Notes: generated from the sequence alone by a model not told the origin. 12,141 nucleotides of DNA from an uncultured Acidobacteriaceae bacterium (GCA_903842845.1 CAIMNN010000520.1:1-12141); one strand, 5' to 3'. Positions 5,014 through 12,141 are shown, numbered from the stretch's first letter. Program-made: numbers and translations.

Positions 5014-7533
5014 TTACTTTTTTGTGCTGAAGCTCATCTTTGCTGGCGTCGTCAGTGTCACAGTCGCATCGATTCTGGTCTTCATCCTGTCGGCCACAAG
5101 CTCGTTCGCGTCCAGCTTCAAAACGCCGCCACCAACCGTCGCCTCGCCGTTCCACGTATCGATGTGCGTAAAACTGTTCTCAAGCTCTGCGGGAATCTGC
5201 CCCGCCGGCGCCGTGATAGCGCCATGCTTCCAATCAAAATGAACTTTGCCCTGCGCCGAGTTGGCCAGCTCGTCGCCAGTGAATCCGCTCAACGTAAGCG
5301 CGCCACTCGCATTCGCTGGCTGACCGCTCCAACTCTGGCCCACCATCTTGCCAACCTCTGCCGCTTTTGCGTCCTTCAAAAGAAATTCAAAACTATAAGC
5401 TGGCTTGCCGTCGTTGTAATCGTAATTGCCGTTCACATGCAACGCACCGCCCAACATCTGAGCATCAAAGCTGTCGATACTCGCCGTCGTTCCCTCAAGG
5501 TGCAGTGTCATATGCGGCTCGGTGAATTCCACCGTGTTCAACGTCATGCTTGTGGCTTTAATGCTGCCTTCTAGCGCAGGCCACGGCTGCTGCCGGTTCG
5601 GCTTCAATCTCTCTAGTAACTTCGATATCAGCGTCTTGCTCTCTTGCGCGCCCAGGAATGCCGCTTCAACCGACGCCGCATCCACATGGTCAAAGCTCAC
5701 TGCAAAATGCGCCGGAGTTTTCTCCACACATGGTTCATCGCAGATAGGGAACTCCACGCTGCCCACACCCTTGAGCGGCCCATAGCTGAAATTCACCGCA
5801 TCCCACGCCGTGCTCTTCGCGTCAAAGCGCAAATTAGCTGAAGCAATCTCCACCGGGCTCAGCAGCAGCGGCGTTGTGAACTTCGTATTGCGCAGCGTTG
5901 CGGTTCCGCTGAAGCGGTCCGCGTTCGTCTCGAACCCTGCAATCCACGGCCCGCCTATCTCAAGGTCTGCGTTTATCTCGCCGCCTTTGAACACCGGCAG
6001 TTTTTGCTGCCCATCAAGGCCAAGCGCATCAAGCAGCTCAAGCGCGCGCTCGGGCAACGCCGGCCCATGCACATGCACGCTGTAATTTGTCCGCGCCAAA
6101 TGCACATCTGTCTCAAGCGGCGTCGCGGCTCCGGCTGAAAACGGCAGCTTCGCTTCGAGCGCCTGAAGTTTATCCACACCAGGAGTCGCCGGCAAAAATT
6201 CGATCTTGCCAAACTTCAACGGCTCCTTCAACGCGCCGCCTGTCAACTCAAAATCGTCGATCGTCAGCGAACCCGTCAGCGGCCCCGTCTGCGCTTGCGG
6301 TTTCTTCCCCGGTTTTGTCTTCGCAACAATTTCAGTTGGCTCGTTCTGTTCAGAATATTTCAGGAACCCGTTCAGATTTCCCTTCGCCTCAATCCCCGGC
6401 AGCACACCCGCGCGCAGAGTCCGCAAAATATCAATGCTCGCTTCGGCCGGCAGCGACTTCATCTCGACCGTCAGCTCTGTCCCAGCGGCTTTGGGCTGCA
6501 CATCGCTCTCACCCTGCACTTGCCCGGTCAAACGCAACTGCCCTTTTCCAAGCGGCGAGTCGCACTCTATCTTCTCCATCCGCATTGCAGGCGCGTGATA
6601 GTCAAAGCTGCAGTTGGCGTCAAAATCAAGCGGTGACAGCGTCGCCAGCTCCATACGGTGCACATTCGTCGCCCTCAACCGCGACTTCACCGTCGCATCG
6701 CCCGCAGTGCCTTCAATCGTCAAGTCGCCGGTCAGGTCGCCGCGCCAGCCCGCGTCTGCGCCCAGCAACAACTTGGTCAACTGCCCGAGTTGCGCCTTCT
6801 TCCACTCCGCTTGTAGTTTTATCGGCATCTGCCGAAGTTCTGGCGCGTTGTGGAGCGTCGCATCCACTTCCAGCATTCCTGTGTCGGCTGAAGTGAAGAT
6901 CATATCCGTGCGAACCGGCTGTCCTTTGAACTCCACATCCCAGCTGCCGTCGCCGTTCGAAGAAAGTGATAGGTCAGCATTGGTCAGCGAGTAAGGCAGT
7001 TTCTCAATTCCGCGCTTGAAGTTGACGCGCGAATTTTTCGCGACGATCGTCGGGAAGCGATGCTTGCCCGCGCTCGTTCCTGCTCCACCCGCACCCGCGC
7101 TCTGCCCCACTGACGTCGACGCGCTGCGGAACAGCGCATCCATATTCCAACGCCCCTGGTCGGTGCGCACCAGGTTCAGGCTCGCCTCATCCAGGCTGAT
7201 GCGGCTTATCTCCAGCTTGCCTCTCCAAAGTGACAGCAGCCGCAGCGACGCATCCACCGTATTCGCATGCAGAATCGGCTCCGCGCCGAATGCAGGGTCC
7301 TCTTCAACTTCCAGATTGTCAATTTCGAAACCGGGCCGCGGCAGCAACCGCGCTTCGACTGATGAAATTTTCACCGGCCGACCCAGCGCGCGCGACATCA
7401 ACCCGGTGATGCGCGTCTTGTAATGTGCAAGCGAGATCAGCGGCGGAACAAACAATGCAAGCAGCACAGCGAATATCACGAGCGCTGCAATCAGCAGCCT
7501 TCTGCGCGTCTTTCCGCTCCCTGCTTCGCTCAT
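5014..7533 (-). CDS. AsmA family envelope protein
   Basis: This is an 839-residue protein anchored by one N-terminal membrane helix (about 13-34, after the basic stretch KTRRR), with the rest in the periplasm. The segment after the helix (YKTRITGLMSRALGRPVKISSVEARLLPRPGFEIDNL, read in pieces) is the typical opening of AsmA-domain proteins. The C-terminal ~200 residues, with MTLHLEGTTASIDSFDAQMLGGALHVNG-type alternating strands, resemble the AsmA_2 region. Two low-complexity linkers are seen: an AGAGGAGTSAG stretch near residue 150 and a lysine/proline run near 405-415. AsmA/TamB/YhdP relatives are thought to form long hydrophobic grooves between inner and outer membrane for phospholipid or outer-membrane assembly. 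The start has AAGG eight bases upstream. The gene follows lepB after 19 bases and precedes the HAD gene by nine, so it is co-transcribed. The cargo is unknown. Confidence 0.88.
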   Translation of the reverse strand: MSEAGSGKTRRRLLIAALVIFAVLLALFVPPLISLAHYKTRITGLMSRALGRPVKISSVEARLLPRPGFEIDNLEVEEDPAFGAEPILHANTVDASLRLLSLWRGKLEISRISLDEASLNLVRTDQGRWNMDALFRSASTSVGQSAGAGGAGTSAGKHRFPTIVAKNSRVNFKRGIEKLPYSLTNADLSLSSNGDGSWDVEFKGQPVRTDMIFTSADTGMLEVDATLHNAPELRQMPIKLQAEWKKAQLGQLTKLLLGADAGWRGDLTGDLTIEGTAGDATVKSRLRATNVHRMELATLSPLDFDANCSFDYHAPAMRMEKIECDSPLGKGQLRLTGQVQGESDVQPKAAGTELTVEMKSLPAEASIDILRTLRAGVLPGIEAKGNLNGFLKYSEQNEPTEIVAKTKPGKKPQAQTGPLTGSLTIDDFELTGGALKEPLKFGKIEFLPATPGVDKLQALEAKLPFSAGAATPLETDVHLARTNYSVHVHGPALPERALELLDALGLDGQQKLPVFKGGEINADLEIGGPWIAGFETNADRFSGTATLRNTKFTTPLLLSPVEIASANLRFDAKSTAWDAVNFSYGPLKGVGSVEFPICDEPCVEKTPAHFAVSFDHVDAASVEAAFLGAQESKTLISKLLERLKPNRQQPWPALEGSIKATSMTLNTVEFTEPHMTLHLEGTTASIDSFDAQMLGGALHVNGNYDYNDGKPAYSFEFLLKDAKAAEVGKMVGQSWSGQPANASGALTLSGFTGDELANSAQGKVHFDWKHGAITAPAGQIPAELENSFTHIDTWNGEATVGGGVLKLDANELVADRMKTRIDATVTLTTPAKMSFSTKK

Positions 7534-7552
7534 CTCGTTCGCCTTGTCGTTC

Positions 7553-8395
7553 TTACTTCACCAGGTGGAAGGTACGGCTCCATCGCGTCCTGTCAAAGAA
7601 ATGCAGCGCGATGTGACCCATCCAGCGTATCGTCCCGCCAATTCCATCAGAGCTCTGCTGCGTCATCTCGTCCTCGCTCGCGTCAAAGGACCAATAATTG
7701 AGCACCGGTCGGCCCATGATGTTCTCGCGTGGCACAAAGCCCCAGTAGCGCGAATCCAAACTGTTCGTCCGGTGATCGCCCATCATGAAGTAATGGCCCT
7801 CAGGCACAACCAGCTCGCCATCCTTCACCGCAGAGCCCAGTTGCAGCGCCCAGCTCTCCATCACGCCACCCGGTGAAGGGTTCGGCGCTACCGCAGGAAA
7901 ATTATCCCGGTATACGTCACTGTTCTCTGCCGATGCGTTGATCGAATCCGGCGGCGGTGTCTGTGCCACACCGTTGATGTACACAACTCCATCGCGCAGC
8001 TTGATGTGGTCGCCCGGTAATCCCATCAACCGCTTCACAAGTATCGAGTGCGTCGGAATGCCTGAGGCGTCAACGTCCAGCGTCGGGTCGACCGCCGGCT
8101 TGATGAAAACAACAATGTCGCCGTGCTTCGGCTCGCGATAATGCACCAGCGGCATCCACTTCGCTGCCGGCGCAAGCGTGATGCGGTCAACCATCAAGTG
8201 GTCGCCGATCAGCAGCGTATTCTCCATCGACCCCGACGGAATCACAAAGTTCTGCCCCAGAAAGGTCAGAATGAACAATCCCACCACCAGCACCGAGCAG
8301 ATGCTCGCCACAAATTCGTACGGCGTCTCTTCCACCCGTTCGGGCTTCTGTGACTCTTCGCCGGTTGCTTTATTCAATTCTTTTTTCTTGGCCAT
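7553..8395 (-). CDS. lepB: Signal peptidase I, copy 1 (promoter-distal)
   Basis: This 280-residue type I leader peptidase cuts signal peptides from exported proteins on the periplasmic face of the inner membrane. One membrane helix (about 27-47) follows a charged lysine-rich N-terminus. The catalytic Ser56 is in VIPSGSMENTLLIGD (box B) and the catalytic Lys121 in LVKRLMGLPGD (box D). Box E is MGDHRTNSLDSRYWGFVP, with His where most relatives have Asn in GDNR. An extra loop (about 99-117, rich in Asp and Pro) precedes the lysine. It lies 54 bases after a second lepB, and that gap holds no terminator. Both copies keep the Ser/Lys dyad, so both are probably active. The gene has only a weak purine-rich ribosome site. 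Confidence 0.95.
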   Translation of the reverse strand: MAKKKELNKATGEESQKPERVEETPYEFVASICSVLVVGLFILTFLGQNFVIPSGSMENTLLIGDHLMVDRITLAPAAKWMPLVHYREPKHGDIVVFIKPAVDPTLDVDASGIPTHSILVKRLMGLPGDHIKLRDGVVYINGVAQTPPPDSINASAENSDVYRDNFPAVAPNPSPGGVMESWALQLGSAVKDGELVVPEGHYFMMGDHRTNSLDSRYWGFVPRENIMGRPVLNYWSFDASEDEMTQQSSDGIGGTIRWMGHIALHFFDRTRWSRTFHLVK

Positions 8396-8449
8396 TTTCT
8401 TCGGTCTGTTTTCCTGTGTCTTTAGCGGTCCGGCGCGTTCAATTCCATC

Positions 8450-9259
8450 TCAGTGAACCACGGTAAATATGCGTTTCCACCGCGCAAAATGCTTCCATCC
8501 TGCACCTTCACCGTCGTGTCCGAGTCTATCATTTGCGGCCGCCAGCGTATCTGTCGTCGATGGCCGCCGCAGCGAGAAGTAGATCACCAGCGGCCGCGCC
8601 ACTATCTGCTCCCGCGCCACCAATCCCCACTCACGCGAATCCGCACTGTGATTGCGATTATCCCCAAGCAGAAAATAATTTCCATCTGGGATGCACAACT
8701 CACCGCCCGCCGTAAGCACTTCCATCTGCCGCCACCACTTCGGGTCAACGCGCGGGTCCAGGTTCACCGACACCGGAAAATCATCACCCAGCGGATTGCC
8801 CAGCGTCGGCTCAAACACCGCATACGGCTCATCGAGCATCTGCCCGTTGATATAAACGCGCCCCGCGGCGATGCGCAGCCTGTCGCCCGGCAGCCCGATT
8901 ACGCGCTTCACCAGCAGCTCCGGTTTTGGATGATGGAAAACGACAATGTCCCCGCGCTCCACATCGCGATGCGGAAAAAGCCACTTGGTCGGCGTTCCTT
9001 CGCGCGCGTAGATCTGCTTGTTCATCAGCAGAAAATCACCCACCAGCAGCGTCCGCTCCATGCTCTCCGACGGAATCACGAACGGCTGAAAAATGAAGCC
9101 AAGCAAAAACACCGCTATCACAATTGTCTTCAACAGCGACGACGCAAACTCCGGCACCGTCGGCCGGTGCATATGCATATGACGCAGAAAACCCCTCACC
9201 CCCACCGGTCGCGGCGTCGGCGCGGCGCTTGCTTCTCCGTTCTGTTGCTCTGCTGTCAT
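8450..9259 (-). CDS. lepB: Signal peptidase I, copy 2 (next to rnc)
   Basis: This 269-residue second signal peptidase I is clearly different from its neighbour in sequence but has the same fold and complete active site: Ser66 in VIPSESMERTLLVGD, Lys118 in LLVKRVIGLPGD, and box E LLGDNRNHSADSREWGLV. The box B reads PSESM rather than PSGSM. One membrane helix (about 41-60) follows a cytoplasmic leader that is rich in Ala/Pro and then has an unusual RHMHMHRP stretch (26-33). A long insertion between boxes D and E (about 140-185) contains DPRVDPKWWRQME. The ATG overlaps the rnc stop as ATGA, so the two are translationally coupled; rnc-lepB adjacency is widespread in bacteria. This suggests copy 2 is the ancestral operon member and copy 1 an older duplicate, which is inference. 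Confidence 0.95.
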   Translation of the reverse strand: MTAEQQNGEASAAPTPRPVGVRGFLRHMHMHRPTVPEFASSLLKTIVIAVFLLGFIFQPFVIPSESMERTLLVGDFLLMNKQIYAREGTPTKWLFPHRDVERGDIVVFHHPKPELLVKRVIGLPGDRLRIAAGRVYINGQMLDEPYAVFEPTLGNPLGDDFPVSVNLDPRVDPKWWRQMEVLTAGGELCIPDGNYFLLGDNRNHSADSREWGLVAREQIVARPLVIYFSLRRPSTTDTLAAANDRLGHDGEGAGWKHFARWKRIFTVVH

Positions 9260-10074
9260 CTCGTCGCCGAGCCCTCGTCCGCATCTGACTCACTCACATT
9301 TTCCATTCTGCTCTTCACGCGCTGCAACGCAAGTCGCGCCGCTTCCTGCTCGGCAATCTTCTTCGTGCTCCCCAGTCCGCGTGCAAGCATCCGGCTCGGC
9401 TTGCCGTCAGACGTCTGCAACCGAACCTCAATTTCAAATTGTTTTCTGTGGTCCGGTCCGCTCTCCGCCTTCAATACATACTCAGGCGCGCCCAGGTGCT
9501 CGCCCTGCAACAGCTCCTGCAATGCGGACTTGTAATTCCCAAGCGCCTCGCCCGAGCTCAGCTCCTCGGCCAGATGCTTCTCCGTCTCCGCCAATATCCG
9601 CTTGCGTGCAAACTTGCGCACCGCATCCAGCCCGCCGTCCAAATACAACGCCGCAATCACCGCTTCCATGCAATTGGAAAGCACCTTCGATTTCTGCCGC
9701 AGCCCTGCCTTCTCTTCGCTCTTGTGCAACAGAAGAAAATCACCCAGCTCAATTTTCTTCGCCACATCGCCCATATGCTTGCGGCTTACCAGCAGCGCGC
9801 GCACTCGCGTCAGCTCGCCCTCCTGCCAATCAGGATGCGCCTCGTACAGCGCCTCGCCTACAACCAGCCCAAGCACAGCATCGCCCAAAAACTCCAGCCG
9901 CTCGTTGTCCGCAATTGCCTCGTCGTTGTGATGGCCACTATGTTGCGAAACTGACTTGTGAGTCAGCGAGCTCAGCAGCAGTTCGCGCCGTGCAAACCGG
10001 TGCTCCAGCCGTTCTTCCAGAACCTCGATATTGCAGGCTTCCATACCCGCCTCGCGCTGCTGCATTGCATTCAA
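9256..10074 (-). CDS. rnc: Ribonuclease III
   Basis: RNase III cuts double-stranded RNA, including rRNA precursors and structured mRNAs. The protein has 272 residues. The signature NERLEFLGDAVLG (57-69) gives the metal-binding Glu58, Glu61 and Asp65. The second cluster is SNCMEAVIAALYLDGG, with Glu137 in place but Asn134 where E. coli has Asp114. The C-terminal double-stranded-RNA-binding domain (about 190-262) shows GPDHRKQFEIEVRL and the typical GLGSTKKIAEQEAARLAL helix. The first ATG (10074) has AGCAGG four bases away. A better site, GAGG five bases before the ATG at 10044, would give a 262-residue protein whose N-terminus fits E. coli RNase III better. It is eight bases after the TPR gene, or 38 with the later start. 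It ends in ATGA overlap with lepB. Confidence 0.95.
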   Translation of the reverse strand: MNAMQQREAGMEACNIEVLEERLEHRFARRELLLSSLTHKSVSQHSGHHNDEAIADNERLEFLGDAVLGLVVGEALYEAHPDWQEGELTRVRALLVSRKHMGDVAKKIELGDFLLLHKSEEKAGLRQKSKVLSNCMEAVIAALYLDGGLDAVRKFARKRILAETEKHLAEELSSGEALGNYKSALQELLQGEHLGAPEYVLKAESGPDHRKQFEIEVRLQTSDGKPSRMLARGLGSTKKIAEQEAARLALQRVKSRMENVSESDADEGSATR

Positions 10075-10082
10075 CCTGCTGC

Positions 10083-11858
10083 TTACTGCTTTGGCGCTGC
10101 CGCAGGGTCCTTGTCGCTCTTGTCGGTGTCGGCGTCCTTGTCCTCGTCCTCGCAGCTGTGACCCTTCACCGTGAACGGAGTCTTCACGCCGCGCTCCGCC
10201 GCCGCACGTGTATCCATCTGCCCGTCGCGCACTTCAAGCGCCGCCCTGTACTCGCTCAACGCATCTTCGCGCTTGCAGCTCAGGTCCAGCATGCGTCCCA
10301 GATAAATGTGAGACCACGACAACAACCGCAGCTCCTTGCTCGTCGCAATTACTTTGTGGAAGTCGGTTATCGCGTCAAGCGGATGTCCAGTCATCGCCTC
10401 GCAACGCGCCAGCACAAACTCCGCTCGCGCCGTGTCAGCAGGATTCTCCGCGCCGCCCTCATGCACCTTCAGTGAAGAGTGCGCTATCGCCATCGCCGTG
10501 TTCACGTCGCCCGCCGCCAATCGCGCCTCGGCCAGGTCCAACCCCTCCAGCTTGTGCGGCGTGCTGTGCCGCAGCACATCGCCATCCGCCTGCTTGTCGA
10601 ACTCTACCTCTCGCGCGCGGTGTGCCTGCTGATCCACGTCCATGCTGTAGACCATCTCGCCTATCGTGTCCTTCAAACTCGCCGGGTCGTGTTCAAAGTG
10701 CTGCAACTGCTCGTAAAAATACTGCGTCAGCACGAACCCCTGCTTCATGTCGTGAGTCATTGCCGCCAGCCGCACCGTATTCACCTTCTGCTGCCACACT
10801 TGTTTGTCGTGCTCTATCTTCGCGTAATCGGCGCGGTCCGCCTTCGCCGGCATCACAAACGCAGGGATCCCCGTATCCATCGTTCGCGCCTCGATCGCCT
10901 TGATCAAGCACTCTATCGTCAGCGCCACCGAGTCCGACCTGTACAGAAACTCCATCGGAGCCTCGCGCACTTCCTTCAGCACCGGCTGCGTGCGGTCTAT
11001 CGCATTCGAACGCGCATACAACAGAGGCTCAATAATGTAATGCAGATAAGTGTGCTTCACGTCCGACATCTTTATCTGCCCGTTGACCGGCGAAACTATC
11101 ACCACATAATCCACGCCGTAGATGCGTGCGTTCACCATGCTCGGCGAAAGCATCGGCTCTATCACCACGATGAAGTGCCGCCCGTCATACGTCGACGCCG
11201 GCATCTTCAGGTACAGGTCCGTGTCCACGATCATCTTCGTCAGCGGGTCGTGTAGCTTGTTCACTTCGTCTTCATACTGACGACGCATCGTCAGCCAGAT
11301 GCTGTTCAGGTCCACCGCCGCCAAAAATTTCCTCAGTATCGGCAATATCTCTATCACCTGCGTCGCGTCCGGCGGCATCTCCGGCAGCTCGGCCGTCGCC
11401 TCCATCTCCGGCGGAGCGCTCAGATACAGCGCCAACGAAATATACTGCGACACATCATGCAGCGTGCCCGTCAATTTGTGCTGCTCAATATATAGGCAAA
11501 GCTGGTCGCGAATGTCGCGTGCATTCTCGCTCGCGTTCAGCGCCTTTTGCACCTCATCGCGCACGCGCTGCCGCATCGGAGCGCTCTCGCTCAACCCCTC
11601 GTCATAGCCGCACATATTCAGCGCCGTCGCCATGATGAACACCTGCTCCGACGGTTGCAGCGAGATGGTCGGCCCCGCCGGGTCAATCACTCCAGGCGCC
11701 TTCTCGTGCTGAATCTCCGCCGCAGGCGGTGCCTGCCCCTGTTTGGCAAAGGCATCCTTCTGCGCATTCAGCGGTGCTGCCGCCATCAATGCGACTACCG
11801 CGCATAAACAAACCAAACTCTTCGTTGTTCCGGACATTTTCATCATTATCGGCATCAT
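10083..11858 (-). CDS. Secreted protein of unknown function with C-terminal TPR repeats
   Basis: I do not recognise the family. It is a 591-residue protein with a Sec signal peptide: lysines, a hydrophobic core (about 14-29), and a probable cut after LNA at residue 32. Residues 60-430 form a mostly helical domain with a strand-rich part (RHFIVVIEPMLSPS, ARIYGVDYVVIVSP) just before HTYLHYIIEPLLY. The spaced histidines His269 and His273 recall a zinc-peptidase HExxH helix without the Glu. Three TPR-like repeats follow (about 436-467, 474-508, 513-545); these usually bind partner proteins. The tail is very acidic (569-583, Asp/Glu/Lys). Several Mets open the gene. AGGA is too close to the first ATG but well placed for the second (11855), so the true start may be one codon in. 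It heads the rnc-lepB-lepB-asmA block with an eight-base gap, which argues for a housekeeping envelope role. Confidence 0.85.
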   Translation of the reverse strand: MMPIMMKMSGTTKSLVCLCAVVALMAAAPLNAQKDAFAKQGQAPPAAEIQHEKAPGVIDPAGPTISLQPSEQVFIMATALNMCGYDEGLSESAPMRQRVRDEVQKALNASENARDIRDQLCLYIEQHKLTGTLHDVSQYISLALYLSAPPEMEATAELPEMPPDATQVIEILPILRKFLAAVDLNSIWLTMRRQYEDEVNKLHDPLTKMIVDTDLYLKMPASTYDGRHFIVVIEPMLSPSMVNARIYGVDYVVIVSPVNGQIKMSDVKHTYLHYIIEPLLYARSNAIDRTQPVLKEVREAPMEFLYRSDSVALTIECLIKAIEARTMDTGIPAFVMPAKADRADYAKIEHDKQVWQQKVNTVRLAAMTHDMKQGFVLTQYFYEQLQHFEHDPASLKDTIGEMVYSMDVDQQAHRAREVEFDKQADGDVLRHSTPHKLEGLDLAEARLAAGDVNTAMAIAHSSLKVHEGGAENPADTARAEFVLARCEAMTGHPLDAITDFHKVIATSKELRLLSWSHIYLGRMLDLSCKREDALSEYRAALEVRDGQMDTRAAAERGVKTPFTVKGHSCEDEDKDADTDKSDKDPAAAPKQ

Positions 11859-11873
11859 TTTTCCTGCATGAAG

Positions 11874-11903
11874 TTTATCGCACCGCTCTTATTGGACGCA
11901 CAA
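11874..11903 (-). promoter_or_regulatory. Weak candidate promoter for the TPR-rnc-lepB block
   Basis: On the minus strand TTGTGC (plus 11898-11903) and GATAAA (plus 11874-11879) are 18 bases apart, matching three and four bases of the sigma-70 consensus hexamers. Transcription would start about 8 bases before the first ATG, giving a very short leader. This is a guess: the AT-rich patch at 11966-11990 is an alternative with a longer leader but no good -35. Confidence 0.2.
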
Positions 11904-11965
11904 CCAGCCCCCAGTGTCGCCAACCGCACAAATTCACAGAAAATACTTGCCCCCGCGCCTCGGCC

Positions 11966-11990
11966 ATGTTAACTATATAAACAATAGCAT
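11966..11990. promoter_or_regulatory. AT-rich patch in divergent intergenic region, possible promoter core
   Basis: The 206 bases between the TPR gene and the XRE gene hold no ORF of note. Inside them the sequence ATGTTAACTATATAAACAAT is the only strongly AT-rich stretch and contains TATA-like hexamers on both strands. No well-spaced TTGACA-like element accompanies it in either direction. It most likely serves the XRE gene, with a leader of roughly 75-80 bases, but this is not proven by the sequence. Confidence 0.3.
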
Positions 11991-12052
11991 TCTGGTAGCT
12001 GATACAACGGTAAACACCCCCGCAGCCCCCTCAATGCAGCAGTTTTCTAATT

Positions 12053-12058
12053 AAGGAG
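12053..12058 (+). promoter_or_regulatory. Ribosome binding site of the XRE regulator
   Basis: A perfect AAGGAG lies six bases before the ATG at 12065, the ideal spacing. It makes the short open reading frame at the window edge a credible gene start. Confidence 0.75.
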
Positions 12059-12064
12059 TCGGCC

Positions 12065-12141
12065 ATGCTCAAGATCGGTACCACCATCCGCACCTACCGC
12101 CTGCAAAAGGGTCTCTCCCAGGGCGACATCGAAAAGAAGAC
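12065..12141 (+). CDS. XRE-family helix-turn-helix regulator, N-terminal fragment
   Basis: Only the first 25 codons are inside the window. They read MLKIGTTIRTYRLQKGLSQG, then DIEKK, the normal start of a Cro/C1 (XRE) HTH domain: helix 1 (IGTTIRTYRLQKG) followed by LSQGDIEKK, where LSQ starts helix 2 of the DNA-binding motif. The gene has a strong AAGGAG six bases before the ATG and is transcribed divergently from the TPR-rnc-lepB block across 206 bases. From memory, short XRE proteins with this opening are common in Terriglobia. Whether a sensor or cupin domain follows, and whether it regulates its divergent neighbour, cannot be seen. Confidence 0.8.
   Translation, partial: MLKIGTTIRTYRLQKGLSQGDIEKK

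Noticed and set aside
10107..10155. Low-complexity repeat-like run (TCCTTGTC/TCGTCC units) near the end of the TPR gene
   Set aside because: It simply encodes the acidic Asp/Glu/Lys tail in a preferred codon set; no perfect tandem repeat or mobile signature.
8453..10475. Two long plus-strand open frames (about 360 codons each) opposite lepB, rnc and the TPR gene
   Set aside because: The products are Arg/Ser/Pro/His-rich with no domain and no ribosome site; they mirror well-supported genes on the other strand and arise from GC-biased codon use.
1..12141. Search for CRISPR repeats, insertion-sequence ends, att sites, toxin-antitoxin pairs or defence genes
   Set aside because: No regularly spaced repeats, transposase-like proteins, or target-site duplications were seen; tRNA-Leu is intact and has no integrase or repeated 3' end next to it.

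Overview
The window looks like chromosomal core DNA from a free-living, GC-rich Gram-negative bacterium, most plausibly an acidobacterium of the Terriglobia (Granulicella/Terriglobus/Edaphobacter type). The phylum call is inference. It rests on overall codon style, an rnc gene sitting between a TPR secretory protein and tandem lepB genes, a heparan-glucosaminide-acetyltransferase-like membrane protein, and the opening residues of the XRE regulator at the right edge. No mobile element, CRISPR array, phage gene or integration scar was seen.

Left part (1-3000): the 3' end of mutY (C-terminal NUDIX-like domain) and osmC (peroxide detoxification) are on the + strand. osmC is followed by a strong intrinsic terminator. 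Converging on it from the right is a trpC-trpF pair on the - strand, separated by 4 bases, encoding two consecutive steps of tryptophan synthesis. Divergent from trpC, across a 75-base gap, is a small free-standing CZB (chemoreceptor zinc-binding) protein. A complete tRNA-Leu(CAG) with encoded CCA follows.

Middle and right part (3051-11858): seven genes all on the - strand with very short gaps, probably one long transcript reading right to left. The order is secreted TPR protein, rnc (RNase III), lepB copy 2, lepB copy 1, an AsmA-family envelope protein, a HAD sugar-phosphatase-like enzyme, and a multi-pass acyltransferase of the DUF5009/HGSNAT type. rnc and lepB overlap by ATGA. Except for rnc and the HAD enzyme, the block concerns the cell envelope: signal-peptide cleavage, envelope assembly or lipid handling, and transmembrane acetyl transfer onto sugars. 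The rnc-lepB pairing is a common bacterial arrangement; the extra lepB and the downstream genes are what is distinctive here.

Right edge (11859-12141): a 206-base divergent intergenic region with an AT-rich patch, then the start of an XRE-type helix-turn-helix regulator cut by the window end.

Every gap without a gene is shorter than about 210 bases. I see no convincing new defence or mobile system. The best leads are the unassigned TPR protein with an HxxxH motif at the head of the rnc-lepB-lepB block, an Asn in place of a catalytic Asp in RNase III, and a sigma-28-like element in front of the CZB gene.
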